From Pseudorhodoferax aquiterrae (GTDB lineage: Bacteria; Pseudomonadota; Gammaproteobacteria; Burkholderiales; Burkholderiaceae_C): a stretch of DNA of 64,000 bases. The stretch covers positions 248,001 to 312,000 of the forward strand of contig NZ_BMYK01000002.1 in assembly GCF_014652235.1 (NCBI RefSeq). The letters are read 5' to 3'. Below are positions 43,197 through 52,301 of the stretch, in pieces. The notes beneath the pieces were generated by a model. It saw nothing but the letters and a program-made list of their open reading frames with translations, did not search any database and was not told the origin of the DNA. The position numbers and the translations under genes were made by a program. Position 1 is the stretch's first letter, and the number at the start of each line of letters is the position of its first letter.

Positions 43197-45193
43197 AGGT
43201 CGATTCCGTCGTCAGGGTCAAGGGAAGCCAGCCGGGCCGTGCGCTGCAGGGCCGGGTCGAGCTGGCGAGGAAGGGGAAGCTGCATGTCATCGTCATCGAG
43301 CAGCCCGAGGTCGGCTGCAGGCGCAGCCAGGTCGGGGTCGTAGGCGGCGGCTTCGGAGAGTTCGGGTTGGCGACGCGGGCCGCCGTCGTCAGCGGCAGAG
43401 GGGAAGCCTTCAACGGCTTCGGTTGCAGGCGCCACCGGAACGGGAGGAACCGTCAGCCCGCTCCAGTCGTCGGGCCGTAAGGGAGGCACGTCGGCGTAGC
43501 GCCCCGCAACGAGTACAGGAGGCGGCAGCACGCGCCGCTGGAAGTTCGCGTCAGAGTAGTAGCGCAGCTTCTTGGCCTTGATCGGCGCGACGCTGGAAAC
43601 CATCACCACCGCCTCATCGGGCGGCAGCTGCATCACCTCGCCCGGCGTGAGCAGCGGGCGGGCGGTTTCTTGTCTCGACACCATTAGGTGCCCCAGCCAC
43701 GGTGCGAGTCGATGTCCCGCGTAGTTGCGCTGCGCGCGCAGCTCGGTAGCGGTGCCAAGGGTTTCGGAAATCCGCTTGGCCGTGCGCTCGTCGTTGGTGG
43801 CGAACGTCACGCGCACATGGCAGTTGTCGAGGATGGAATGGTTCTGGCCGTAGGCTTTGTCGATCTGATTGAGCGACTGCGCGATCAGGAAGCTGCGGAT
43901 GCCGTAGCCCGCCATGAAGGCCAGCGCCGTCTCGAAGAAGTCCAGGCGCCCAAGCGCCGGGAATTCATCGAGCATCAGCAACAGCTTGTGACGGCGCTGG
44001 ATGCCATCGCTGCCATCGAGTGATTCCGTCAGCCGCCGCCCGATTTGGTTGAGGATCAGGCGGATCAGCGGTTTGGTGCGGCTGATGTCCGAAGGCGGCA
44101 CCACGAGATACAGCGACACGGGATGCTCGGCCGCGATCAGGTCGGCAATGCGCCAGTCGCAGCGCGAGGTGACTTCGGCCACCGTGGGGTCTCGGTACAG
44201 GCCGAGGAATGACATGGCGGTGCTCAACACGCCGGAACGCTCGTTGTCCGATTTGTTCAGGACTTCACGCGCTGCCGATGCCACCACCAGATGCGGTCCA
44301 TCGCCGATGTGCGGCGTGGTCATCATCCGATGCAGGGTAAGCTCGAAGGGACAGGCCGGGTCGCTGAGGAAGTTGGCGACACCGCGCAGCGTCTTGTCTT
44401 CGCCTGCGTAGAGCACATGCAGGATGGCCCCAACCAGCAGCGCATGCGAGGTCTTCTCCCAATGGTTGCGCCGCTCCAGTGCTCCTTCGGGATCGACCAG
44501 AATGTCTGCGATGTTCTGCACGTCGCGCACTTCGTGCGCGCCGCGCCTCACCTCCAGCAGCGGGTTGTAGGCCGCCGACTTCGCATCGGTCGGGTTGAAC
44601 AGCAGGCAGTGCGAGAAGCGCGAGCGCCAGCCAGCGGTGATGCTCCAGTTCTCGCCCTTGATGTCGTGAATGACGGCCGATGCGGGCCAGCTCAACAAGG
44701 TGGGCACCACTAGGCCCACGCCCTTGCCCGAGCGGGTAGGCGCGAAGGTCAGAACATGCTCCGGGCCTTCGTGCCGCAGGTACTGCTGGCGATGCAGGCC
44801 AAGGAATACGCCCGCAGACCGGTCAAGACTCGCCTTGTGGATGTCCTCCGCATTGGCCCAGCGCGCCGTGCCGTAGGTCGTGACCAGCTTGGACTGGCGC
44901 GAGCGCCAGATCGACATGCCGACGGCAACCACCACCGCGATCAGGCCGCTGCCTGCGGCAATGGCACCGCCCACGTCGAATACATGCGGCGCGTAGGCGT
45001 CGAAGAAGAACCACCACTCGAACAGGCGCCAGGGGTGATAGACCGGCGTGCCGAGGAAATCGAACCAGGGCGAACCCAGGCGTAGCTGGTAGCCCAGCGC
45101 CGCTGCTGTCCATTGCGTGGCGCTCCATACGCCAGCGATCACGATGCCGAAGACAACGGCAATCTGACCGAACAGCACGTTCGTTCCTTGCAT
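43193..45193 (-). CDS. traG: type IV coupling protein TraG (VirD4 homologue)
   Basis: This encodes 666 aa from ATG 45193 with GGGAGG seven bases upstream. Two N-terminal membrane helices (residues about 7-27 and 68-90) precede the ATPase domain: Walker A APTRSGKGVG at about 137 and Walker B LLLMLDEFPALG. The C-terminal 120 residues are Pro/Asp-rich and end in DDGIDL. It docks the relaxosome on the mating channel. It is the first gene of the transfer operon. The relaxase it would serve is not in the window. Confidence 0.95.
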   Translation of the reverse strand: MQGTNVLFGQIAVVFGIVIAGVWSATQWTAAALGYQLRLGSPWFDFLGTPVYHPWRLFEWWFFFDAYAPHVFDVGGAIAAGSGLIAVVVAVGMSIWRSRQSKLVTTYGTARWANAEDIHKASLDRSAGVFLGLHRQQYLRHEGPEHVLTFAPTRSGKGVGLVVPTLLSWPASAVIHDIKGENWSITAGWRSRFSHCLLFNPTDAKSAAYNPLLEVRRGAHEVRDVQNIADILVDPEGALERRNHWEKTSHALLVGAILHVLYAGEDKTLRGVANFLSDPACPFELTLHRMMTTPHIGDGPHLVVASAAREVLNKSDNERSGVLSTAMSFLGLYRDPTVAEVTSRCDWRIADLIAAEHPVSLYLVVPPSDISRTKPLIRLILNQIGRRLTESLDGSDGIQRRHKLLLMLDEFPALGRLDFFETALAFMAGYGIRSFLIAQSLNQIDKAYGQNHSILDNCHVRVTFATNDERTAKRISETLGTATELRAQRNYAGHRLAPWLGHLMVSRQETARPLLTPGEVMQLPPDEAVVMVSSVAPIKAKKLRYYSDANFQRRVLPPPVLVAGRYADVPPLRPDDWSGLTVPPVPVAPATEAVEGFPSAADDGGPRRQPELSEAAAYDPDLAAPAADLGLLDDDDMQLPLPRQLDPALQRTARLASLDPDDGIDL

Positions 45194-45410
45194 TGGCCAA
45201 CCTCCCGCTACGGCACAGGGACATGCCGTAGTGCCGAGGATCAAGGCGAGCGTGCAGGTCGGTCAAAGACCGTTATAGCGGGGATTCAGGCCAAAATGGC
45301 CAGACTTCTTGCTGTGGCGAAGGCAATAAAAATGCCGCATGCGCGAGCGCGCTGCGGCGTGATGAGGTAACAGCAAGAACTCTGTCGCGGCCAGGCGACG
45401 GCGCGGGGCG

Positions 45411-45638
45411 CTATTTGGATTGCTGTTCCGGCCGATCGCCGAAGAAACGCCGGTTGGCGGCTTCGGCCGCACGGCGGCAGAGTTCTTCTCCTGCCTTCGC
45501 GCGGTCTTCCTTGCACAGGCGCTGGACTTCTTTGAGGCGCTCGGGATGGGCAACGAGGAAGTCCACGGTTTCCGTCGGTTGGGATGGTCCACAGCCCGTC
45601 AGTGCGGCAACCATCAGCAGCGGCAGGAATCGGGTCAT
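45411..45638 (-). CDS. EexN-family small lipoprotein (probable entry exclusion)
   Basis: This encodes 75 aa from ATG 45638. The lipobox ALTGC puts the lipidated Cys at residue 16. The mature part, VDFLVAHPERLKEVQRLCKE then GEELCRRAAEAANRRFFG, matches the EexN pattern (acidic start, two Cys, ARR-like end). EexN proteins hinder uptake of a second copy of the same conjugative element. It sits 25 bases after the LysR gene and 217 bases before traG. Confidence 0.78.
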   Translation of the reverse strand: MTRFLPLLMVAALTGCGPSQPTETVDFLVAHPERLKEVQRLCKEDRAKAGEELCRRAAEAANRRFFGDRPEQQSK

Positions 45639-45663
45639 GGCTTGGGTCCTTTCAGCAGGTGGA

Positions 45664-46578
45664 TCAGGAGTCCTCGGCGGCGCTGGAGCCATCCGCCGAA
45701 TCAATGGAGGCCACTCGTTCGATGAACCGGGCCAGCATTTCGGAGGGCTCCACGTCACGGTGCAGCAGATACGTGGCCAGCATCTGCGGCTTGCCCGCCA
45801 AGCGCCGGGCCACAACACCTGGCCCACGGCCGGATGCAATGTGCGCGGCGCCCGCCAAACCGAGCGCCAATCCGGCTGAGACCAAGGTCATCATCACCTC
45901 ATAGGACGCCACGCGCTGGGCGATCAGTGGCTGTTGCTCGTAGCGCTGCAAAACGCGATCAACTTGGCGTGCATGGCCTTCGCATATCGCCGGATCGCAT
46001 AGCGCCAGCGGATAGCGCAACACTTCTTCCAACGGCACGTGCTTGTGGGCCAGAACAGGATGGCGAGCTGGGACCGCCACCATCAGTTCGTCTTCCCATG
46101 CAGGCCTGACCACAATGCCGTCGCCCACCTCTTCGGCCATCGAAAAGCCGACGTCATACAGGTCATCGTGCAGACCCTTGATCTGTTGATCCAACGGCAC
46201 CTCAAATAGCCGAACATCAATCTCTGGATCTTCCGCTCGGCACTGTGCCAGCAGCGTCGGCATTCGCGAGGGCGTGATGCCATCGGACAAAGCGATGCGC
46301 AACTGTCGCTGAAACCCACTGGCGGCGGACTTGACGCCGTCACACGCCTGTTTCAGAGCTTCGAAGATTCGCGGCACCCGCTCCAGGAATGCCATTCCGG
46401 CAAAGGTCAGGCGGGTGCTTCGCGTGGTTCGCGTGAACAGTTGCGCCCCGAGCTCTTCCTCTATCTCCTTGATGGTGCGCGACAAAGGGGACTGATCGAT
46501 GTGCAGCTTTTCCGCTGCGCGGCCGAAGTGAAGTTCTTCGGCCACCGCTATAAAGCAACGTAAATGCCGAAGCTCCAT
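45664..46578 (-). CDS. LysR-family regulator of the Tn4371-type element
   Basis: This encodes 304 aa from ATG 46578 ([20 protein letters not shown], the usual start); an in-frame ATG at 46590 would add four residues. The N-terminal helix-turn-helix is [20 protein letters not shown]. The C-terminal effector domain contains [18 protein letters not shown] and [20 protein letters not shown] LysR gene upstream of traG is standard in Tn4371-like elements (called traR there). Here the start lies only 17 bases after the etfA stop, so its own promoter is missing or hidden in etfA. Confidence 0.87.
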   Translation of the reverse strand: MELRHLRCFIAVAEELHFGRAAEKLHIDQSPLSRTIKEIEEELGAQLFTRTTRSTRLTFAGMAFLERVPRIFEALKQACDGVKSAASGFQRQLRIALSDGITPSRMPTLLAQCRAEDPEIDVRLFEVPLDQQIKGLHDDLYDVGFSMAEEVGDGIVVRPAWEDELMVAVPARHPVLAHKHVPLEEVLRYPLALCDPAICEGHARQVDRVLQRYEQQPLIAQRVASYEVMMTLVSAGLALGLAGAAHIASGRGPGVVARRLAGKPQMLATYLLHRDVEPSEMLARFIERVASIDSADGSSAAEDS

Positions 46579-46595
46579 GGTGTATCTCATCCAAT

Positions 46596-47540
46596 TTAAA
46601 AGGCCTTGACGAATTCCGGCACAACTGCGAAAAGGTCCGCCTCCAGCCCGTAGTCGGCCACGCTGAAGATCGGGGCCTCGGGGTCCTTGTTGATCGCCAC
46701 GATCACCTTGGAGTCCTTCATGCCGGCCAGGTGCTGGATGGCGCCCGAGATGCCGGCGGCAATGTACAACTGCGGCGCGACGATCTTGCCCGTCTGGCCC
46801 ACTTGCAGGTCGTTGGGGGCGTAGCCCGCATCCACGGCAGCACGGCTGGCGCCGATGGCAGCGCCCAGCTTGTCGGCCAGGGGGGTGATGACTTCGTCGA
46901 ACTTTTCCTTGCTGCCCAGCGCACGGCCACCAGACACGATGATCTTGGCGGCGGTGAGTTCGGGGCGGTCGCTCTTGGCGATCTCGCTGCCCACGTAGCT
47001 GCTCTTGCCAGCGTCGGCGGCCGCAGCAGCGGTTTCGACAGCGGCGCTGCCACCCGTGGCGGCGGCGGCGTCAAAGCCGGTGGTGCGCACGGTGATGACC
47101 TTCACGGCATCAGCAGACTGCACGGTGGCGATGGCGTTGCCGGCGTAGATGGGGCGCTCGAAGGTATCGGCGGAGATGACCTTGGTGATGTCGCTGATCT
47201 GGGCGACGTCGAGCTTGGCAGCCACGCGCGGGGCCACGTTCTTGCCGCTGGCGGTGGCGGGGAACAGGATGTGGCTGTAGTTGCCGGCACCACTGCCATG
47301 GAGTGCCAGCACCTGGGCGGCCACGTTCTCGGCGAGGCCGTGGGCCAGGCTGGCGCCGTCGGCGTGGATGACCTTGGCAACGCCGGCGATCTGGCTGGCT
47401 TGCTGTGCGGCAGCGCCGGCGTTGTGGCCGGCCACCAGCACGTGCACGTCGCCGCCGCAGGCTGCGGCGGCCGTCACGGTGTTGAGCGTCGCGCCCTTGA
47501 TGGTCGCGTTGTCGTGTTCAGCGATTACGAGTACGGTCAT
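46596..47540 (-). CDS. etfA: electron transfer flavoprotein subunit alpha
   Basis: This encodes 314 aa. The C-terminal FAD-binding signature [20 protein letters not shown] and [20 protein letters not shown] is complete, and the N-terminal ETF domain is [20 protein letters not shown]. It receives electrons from acyl-CoA dehydrogenases and passes them to ETF-quinone oxidoreductase. It is one base from etfB on the same strand. The downstream neighbour is the LysR gene of the transfer module, an unusual pairing. Confidence 0.96.
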   Translation of the reverse strand: MTVLVIAEHDNATIKGATLNTVTAAAACGGDVHVLVAGHNAGAAAQQASQIAGVAKVIHADGASLAHGLAENVAAQVLALHGSGAGNYSHILFPATASGKNVAPRVAAKLDVAQISDITKVISADTFERPIYAGNAIATVQSADAVKVITVRTTGFDAAAATGGSAAVETAAAAADAGKSSYVGSEIAKSDRPELTAAKIIVSGGRALGSKEKFDEVITPLADKLGAAIGASRAAVDAGYAPNDLQVGQTGKIVAPQLYIAAGISGAIQHLAGMKDSKVIVAINKDPEAPIFSVADYGLEADLFAVVPEFVKAF

Positions 47541-47541
47541 G

Positions 47542-48291
47542 TCAGATCACCTTCGCTTCGTTCTTGAGTTTCTCGACCAGGGCGGCCACGTCGGCCACCT
47601 TCACGCCGGCGCCGCGCTTGGCGGGTTCGCTGACCTTCAAGTTCTTCAGGCGCGGGGCCACGTCCACGCCGAGGTCTTCGGGCTTGACGGTGTCCAGCGG
47701 CTTTTTCTTGGCCTTCATGATGTTGGGCAGCGTGACGTAGCGCGGCTCGTTCAGGCGCAGGTCGGCGGTGATGACGGCGGGCAGCGTAAGGCTGAGGGTT
47801 TCCAGGCCGCCGTCCACTTCGCGGGTCACGGCTGCCTTGTCGCCGGCGATCTCGACCTTGGAGGCGAAGGTGGCTTGCGGCAGGTCGGCCAGCGCCGCCA
47901 GCATCTGGCCGGTCTGGTTGCAGTCGTCGTCGATGGCCTGCTTGCCCAGGATCACGAGGCCGGGCTGTTCATTGTCGATCAGGGCCTTGAGCAGCTTAGC
48001 CACGGCCAGCGGCTGCAGTTCTTCATTGGTCTCGACCAGGATGCCGCGGTCGGCACCGATGGCCATGGCGGTGCGCAGCGTCTCCTGGCATTGGGACACG
48101 CCGCACGAGACGGCGACGATCTCCGTTGCCGCGCCTTTCTCCTTGAGCCGCACAGCCTCTTCGACGGCAATCTCGTCGAAGGGGTTCATGCTCATTTTGA
48201 CATTGGCGATGTCCACGCCGCTGCCATCGCTCTGGACGCGGACCTTGACGTTGTAGTCAACCACCCGCTTGACGGGAACCAGGATTTTCAT
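47542..48291 (-). CDS. etfB: electron transfer flavoprotein subunit beta
   Basis: This encodes 249 aa from ATG 48291 ([20 protein letters not shown]), chosen over longer readings because it is the family start. AMP-binding residues lie around [20 protein letters not shown], and the signature [19 protein letters not shown] follows. It forms the ETF heterodimer with EtfA in the cytoplasm. It is 24 bases after the stop of a large acyl-CoA dehydrogenase, its probable electron donor. Confidence 0.96.
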   Translation of the reverse strand: MKILVPVKRVVDYNVKVRVQSDGSGVDIANVKMSMNPFDEIAVEEAVRLKEKGAATEIVAVSCGVSQCQETLRTAMAIGADRGILVETNEELQPLAVAKLLKALIDNEQPGLVILGKQAIDDDCNQTGQMLAALADLPQATFASKVEIAGDKAAVTREVDGGLETLSLTLPAVITADLRLNEPRYVTLPNIMKAKKKPLDTVKPEDLGVDVAPRLKNLKVSEPAKRGAGVKVADVAALVEKLKNEAKVI

Positions 48292-48315
48292 GGGAGGGTT
48301 TCCTTTCAGGATCAT

Positions 48316-50097
48316 TCAGAGTTGATCATCCGCCAGGGCCAGCGTGCTGGCGGCGCCGCCCGTGACGATGTCGCGCAACATCGGCGCCTGCACTAGGACA
48401 TGCGCTGCGTAGTGGCTGGCCGTGGCACGCTTGGCGCCGAGAAAGCCCGCATCGCCAGATCTCGCCGCGAGTTGCGCAGTGGCGGCTTCGGCCATGCGCG
48501 CCGACAGCCAGCCGCCGATCACCGTGCCCGCCAGCCGCAAGAAGGGCACGGCGCCCGCCGCGCACTGCGCGGGTTGGTCGTCGTGGGCCAGCAGCCAGTC
48601 GGCCGCGTCCCCCAGCGCACGCGCCGAAGCCGCTAACACGCCGCCGATCTGCGCCAGCGCGGCATCGGGCATCTCGGCCAACCGGCGCGCATCGCCGTCG
48701 ATGCGGCCCAGCAGTGCCTTCAGCGTGCGCCCGCCCTCGCGCGCCAGCTTGCGGCCAATCAGGTCGTTGGCCTGGATGCCCGTCGTGCCTTCGTAGATGG
48801 TCGTGATGCGCGCGTCGCGCAAGTGCTGTGAGGCGCCGGTTTCCTCGACGTAACCCATGCCGCCATGCACCTGCACACCATCGGACGTGATGCCCTGTGC
48901 GCTGTCGGTGCACCAGCCCTTGACCACCGGGATCAGCAGGCCGACCAGGGCCAGCGCCTGCTCGCGCTCTTGCGCGTCGGCGTGGCCTGCGGCGCGGTCC
49001 ATCTGGCCGGCGCAGAAATAGGCCAATGCGCGCATGGCCTCGGTGCGGGCCTTCATGTCCATCAGCATGCGCCGCACGTCCGGGTGGCCGGCGATGGTGG
49101 TGCTGCCGCTGAGCAGTGGCTTGCCCTGCACCCGCTCCAGCGCGTAGGCGCGTGCGCGCTGGTAGGCGCGCTCGGCGATGCCCACGCCTTCAAGGCCGAC
49201 GTTCAGCCGCGCATGGTTCATCATCGTGAACATGCAGGCCAGCCCCTGGTTCGGCTCGCCGACCAGGTAGCCGATCGCGCCCCCGCAGTCGCCAAAGCTC
49301 ATCGACGCCGTGGGGCTGCCGTGGATGCCCATCTTGTGCTCGATGGAGGTGCAGGCCAGGTCGTTGCGTTCGCCCAGGGAGCCGTCGTCGTTGACCAGGT
49401 ACTTCGGGCACAGGAACAGCGAGATGCCTTTCACGCCGGGCGGTGCATCGGGCAGGCGCGCCAGCACGAGGTGGACGATGTTCTCGGCCATGTCGTGCTC
49501 GCCCCAGGTGATGAAGATCTTGTTTCCGCTGACGCGGTAATGGTCGCCTTCGGGCACGGCGCGACTGCGCAGCGCGGCCAAGTCGGAGCCTGCTTGGGGC
49601 TCGGTGAGGTTCATGGTGCCGGTCCAGCGGCCCGCGACCATGGGCTCCAGGAAGCGGCGCTTGAGTGCGTCGCTGCCATGGTGCGCAATGGCTTCCACCG
49701 CGCCCAGCGTGAGCATCTGGCACAGGCTGAACGCGAGGTTGGACGACTTCCACATCTCCAGCACGGCTGTGGACACCAGCGTGGGCAGGCCCTGGCCGCC
49801 CCATTCGGTGGCAGCGGGCATGCCGTTCCAGCCGTTCTCGCAGAAGCTGGCCCAGGCTTCGCGAAAGCCATCGGCTGGCGTGACCTGGCCGTCGTGCCAG
49901 CGCGCGCCCTGCACGTCGCCGGTGCGGTTCAGCGGATCAAGCACGCCGGTGGCGTAGTGGGCAGCCTCCTGCAGGATGGCCTCGACCAGGTCGGGCGTGG
50001 TTTCTTCATGGCCCGGCTGGGCACAGATCGCATCCAGGCCTCCGACTTCCTTCATCGTGAACAGCATGTCGCGCAAGGGCGCGGCGTAGGTAGACAT
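48316..50097 (-). CDS. acyl-CoA dehydrogenase, 593-aa class
   Basis: Starts MSTYAAPLRDMLFTMKEVGG, the usual beginning of this large class. FAD/substrate blocks NLTEPQAGSDLAALRSRAVP and KIFITWGEHDMAENIVHLVL are present, the catalytic base is Glu436 in IYEGTTGIQ, and a C-terminal helical extension completes it. ATG 50097 has GAGGAG upstream. It is the first gene of an acd-etfB-etfA unit and would desaturate a fatty or aryl-alkyl acyl-CoA. The first 36 bases are nearly the same as the start of the neighbouring nitroreductase gene. Confidence 0.92.
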   Translation of the reverse strand: MSTYAAPLRDMLFTMKEVGGLDAICAQPGHEETTPDLVEAILQEAAHYATGVLDPLNRTGDVQGARWHDGQVTPADGFREAWASFCENGWNGMPAATEWGGQGLPTLVSTAVLEMWKSSNLAFSLCQMLTLGAVEAIAHHGSDALKRRFLEPMVAGRWTGTMNLTEPQAGSDLAALRSRAVPEGDHYRVSGNKIFITWGEHDMAENIVHLVLARLPDAPPGVKGISLFLCPKYLVNDDGSLGERNDLACTSIEHKMGIHGSPTASMSFGDCGGAIGYLVGEPNQGLACMFTMMNHARLNVGLEGVGIAERAYQRARAYALERVQGKPLLSGSTTIAGHPDVRRMLMDMKARTEAMRALAYFCAGQMDRAAGHADAQEREQALALVGLLIPVVKGWCTDSAQGITSDGVQVHGGMGYVEETGASQHLRDARITTIYEGTTGIQANDLIGRKLAREGGRTLKALLGRIDGDARRLAEMPDAALAQIGGVLAASARALGDAADWLLAHDDQPAQCAAGAVPFLRLAGTVIGGWLSARMAEAATAQLAARSGDAGFLGAKRATASHYAAHVLVQAPMLRDIVTGGAASTLALADDQL

Positions 50098-50254
50098 TGC
50101 TTACTCCTCTTTGTGGGTTCAACCCGTCTGCCCCATAGGGCATACATCCATGCATGACCCTACCCACCAGGACAAGGCCCGGTCGATCAACCGCTTCAGG
50201 GCGGCTGAATTTCTCAGGCGGCTTACGACGCGATTAGTTGGTATGACAAGATTT

Positions 50255-50956
50255 CTAGAAGCCGCTGAAGCGTGTGAAGTTCTCGACCGGCTCACGCTCG
50301 GTGCGCACGCGGTTCACCACGGCCGCCGGGTCGGCATAGCCCAGTGCCATGCCGCACAGGACCATCTGCCCGTCCGGGATTTGCAGGGCTTCAGCCAGAA
50401 GGCGCGGGTAAAGGGTCCACGCCATCTGCGAACAGGTATCCAGGCCTCGTGCGCGGGCCGCCAGCATGATGTTCTGTAAGAACATCCCGTAGTCCACCCA
50501 ACTGCTCTGCACCATGCGCCGGTCCAAGGTGAAGATCAAACCGACCGGCGCATCGAAGAAGGCAAAGTTGCGTGCATGTTGAGCGCGCATGGCATCCGTA
50601 TCTCCCTTGGAGATTCCGACTGCGGCATAAAGAGCGAAACCGCACCGACGCCGCCTGGTCAGGTAGGGCTCGAAGAACTCGGCCGGGTAGATGTCGTATT
50701 CGGACTGGTGCTCTCCCTCTTCATGGTGAAAGGCGTGCAATACACGGTCGCATAGGCGCTTCCTCGCCTCGCCCGCCACGGCAATGACATGCCACGGCTG
50801 GGTGTTGGTGCCACTGGGCGCGCTGGCTGCCACCGACAGAATCTGGGCCACCGCTTCTTGCGACACCGGGGTCGGCAGAAAGGCGCGCACGGAACGACGT
50901 TCGCGCATCACCGCATCAATCAGCATGTTGCGCAAAGGCACGGCGCAGACAGACAT
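50255..50956 (-). CDS. nitroreductase-family FMN oxidoreductase
   Basis: This encodes 233 aa. FMN-binding RRSVRAFLPTPVS (residues about 20-32), SAPSGTNTQPWHVIAVAG and the late GMALGYADPAAVVN are nitroreductase landmarks. The length fits small FMN reductases with NAD(P)H. The substrate is unknown; quinones, nitroaromatics or an enoate are possible. The N-terminal 12 residues MSVCAVPLRNML are not typical of the family and copy the start of the adjacent acyl-CoA dehydrogenase. A start at the in-frame ATG of residue 12 would give a normal nitroreductase. Confidence 0.85.
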   Translation of the reverse strand: MSVCAVPLRNMLIDAVMRERRSVRAFLPTPVSQEAVAQILSVAASAPSGTNTQPWHVIAVAGEARKRLCDRVLHAFHHEEGEHQSEYDIYPAEFFEPYLTRRRRCGFALYAAVGISKGDTDAMRAQHARNFAFFDAPVGLIFTLDRRMVQSSWVDYGMFLQNIMLAARARGLDTCSQMAWTLYPRLLAEALQIPDGQMVLCGMALGYADPAAVVNRVRTEREPVENFTRFSGF

Positions 50957-51104
50957 TCACTCTCTCCTGGTTGCTGGGCTATTCGGGTGAGCACACCGAC
51001 ATGCCGTTGCCGAAGAAGCATTCATGCGAATGCATCGATGCCGAACGTCCACGGGTCGTCCCTGGGTGTGCTACCAAGCGGTATTCTGGGCACTCGGCAC
51101 ATAC

Positions 51105-51167
51105 GCGTCTTGCCCGCCAGTGCATGGCGAGTTGACTTTGTATGCACAAGGCAAAATCCGGTTGACC
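51105..51167 (+). repeat. left arm of a 63-nt inverted repeat around araC-SDR-araC
   Basis: The reverse complement of 54318-54380 lines up with this stretch. The first 37 bases differ at one position (CGCGTCTTGCCCGCCAGTGC onward), with about 60 to 70 percent identity further in. It lies in the gene-free interval 50957-51250, just upstream of the first AraC gene. It encodes nothing evident. Confidence 0.85.
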
Positions 51168-51250
51168 GCAGCCGGACGCTACATCGTTAGCGGGCCGTTT
51201 TCTTGGTGTAATTTCGGATTCAGCGCCAGCTATCGTTGCTCCCTTTGACC

Positions 51251-52279
51251 ATGTTGAAACCCGTCGTCACTGTTCCTGTTTTTGCCGTGCATGGCCTGCT
51301 CGACGGCGCGCGCAGCAAAGGACTGGCCACCGAGTCCTGGCTGGATGGCGTTCTGGCGCAGGCCCGCATCGCCGAGTCGCTGCTGCATCTGGAGCAGTCG
51401 CGTGTGACCATAGAGCAATACATCGCACTCTTCAGTGCCGTGAAGAACAGCTTGGACGACGAATGCCTAGGCCATCTACACGGTCGGCCGTTGCGCTGCG
51501 GCAGCTTTGCGCTGATGGCTCGCTCTACGCTCGGGGCCAAGACGCTGGCAGCCGCCTTGCAGCGCGTGAGTGCATCCTTCGCCCTGCTGCAGGACGACGT
51601 GGCGCTTGTGCCCGTCTCTGATGGCTTGCTCAAGGGTGCTGCTCTGGACGTGCGCCACGCCCTGGGCAAACATTCAGACTTCCTGCACGGGCTGCTGTTG
51701 CGCGTTTTCTGGCGTCTGCTGGTATGGCTGCACGGCGGCCGACTGGTGCCCAGAGGGCTCGATTTTGCCTTCGAGCCACCGCCGCGTGCCGCAGACTATG
51801 CCCAAATCTTCTCGGGCACGTTGCGGTTCGGGCAGGCGCGGTCGGCGGTCTGGTTCGAGGCATCCGCATTCACGCAGCCGATGCGCCGTGACACCGCCGC
51901 GCTCCAGACCTTTTTGCGTGCCACACCGGGCAACCTGATCGGCCCGCGTCTAATCGAGCGGACAGCCAGCGCGCGGGTGCGCGCGCTATTGCAGCAAGCG
52001 TGCCCGGAGTGGCCCGATCTGACTGTCGCCGCGCAGCGCTTGCACATGTCGGTCAGCGCACTGCAGCGGCATCTGGCCGTGGAGGGCAAGTCCTTTCAGG
52101 TGCTGAAGGACGAGTTACGGCGCGACATGGCGATCGTTCGGTTGACCAGCACCGATGCCGCGCTGAGCGCCATCGCCGCCGAGTTGGGGTTCGCCGACGG
52201 CACCGCCTTCCAGCGGGCCTTCAAGTCATGGACCGGCAGCACGCCAGGCGTCTATCGTTCGCGCACCCAAAAAACGTAG
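51251..52279 (+). CDS. AraC-family regulator (arabinose-binding-like N-terminal domain type)
   Basis: This encodes 342 aa from ATG 51251; an upstream TTG adds five residues. The N-terminal domain (residues about 15-200, with VTIEQYIALFSAVKNSLDDE and LRCGSFALMARSTLGAKTL) is the type common in regulators of lipid and aromatic genes in proteobacteria. The C-terminal AraC HTH pair contains LTVAAQRLHMSVSALQRHL and SAIAAELGFADGTAFQRAFK. It may control the acd or SDR neighbours; the SDR gene converges with it (stops 22 bases apart). Confidence 0.9.
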   Translation: MLKPVVTVPVFAVHGLLDGARSKGLATESWLDGVLAQARIAESLLHLEQSRVTIEQYIALFSAVKNSLDDECLGHLHGRPLRCGSFALMARSTLGAKTLAAALQRVSASFALLQDDVALVPVSDGLLKGAALDVRHALGKHSDFLHGLLLRVFWRLLVWLHGGRLVPRGLDFAFEPPPRAADYAQIFSGTLRFGQARSAVWFEASAFTQPMRRDTAALQTFLRATPGNLIGPRLIERTASARVRALLQQACPEWPDLTVAAQRLHMSVSALQRHLAVEGKSFQVLKDELRRDMAIVRLTSTDAALSAIAAELGFADGTAFQRAFKSWTGSTPGVYRSRTQKT

Positions 52280-52301
52280 CGCTGCTTCGACGCGGTCGCA
52301 C

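Larger units (their letters stand above)
33291..46578 (-). mobile_element. conjugation arm of a Tn4371-family integrative and conjugative element (partial)
   Basis: The order traG, copG-like, trbB, C, D, E, J, L, F, G, I, DUF2274 on one strand, with a LysR gene upstream, matches from memory the transfer module of Tn4371-like ICEs, in which trbI/DUF2274 lies near one end of the element. Seven of the junctions are 4-base ATGA overlaps. Integrase, relaxase and the rep/par genes of that family are absent from the window; they would lie to the right if the element is whole. The left edge is the tRNA-Leu terminator. Confidence 0.75.
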
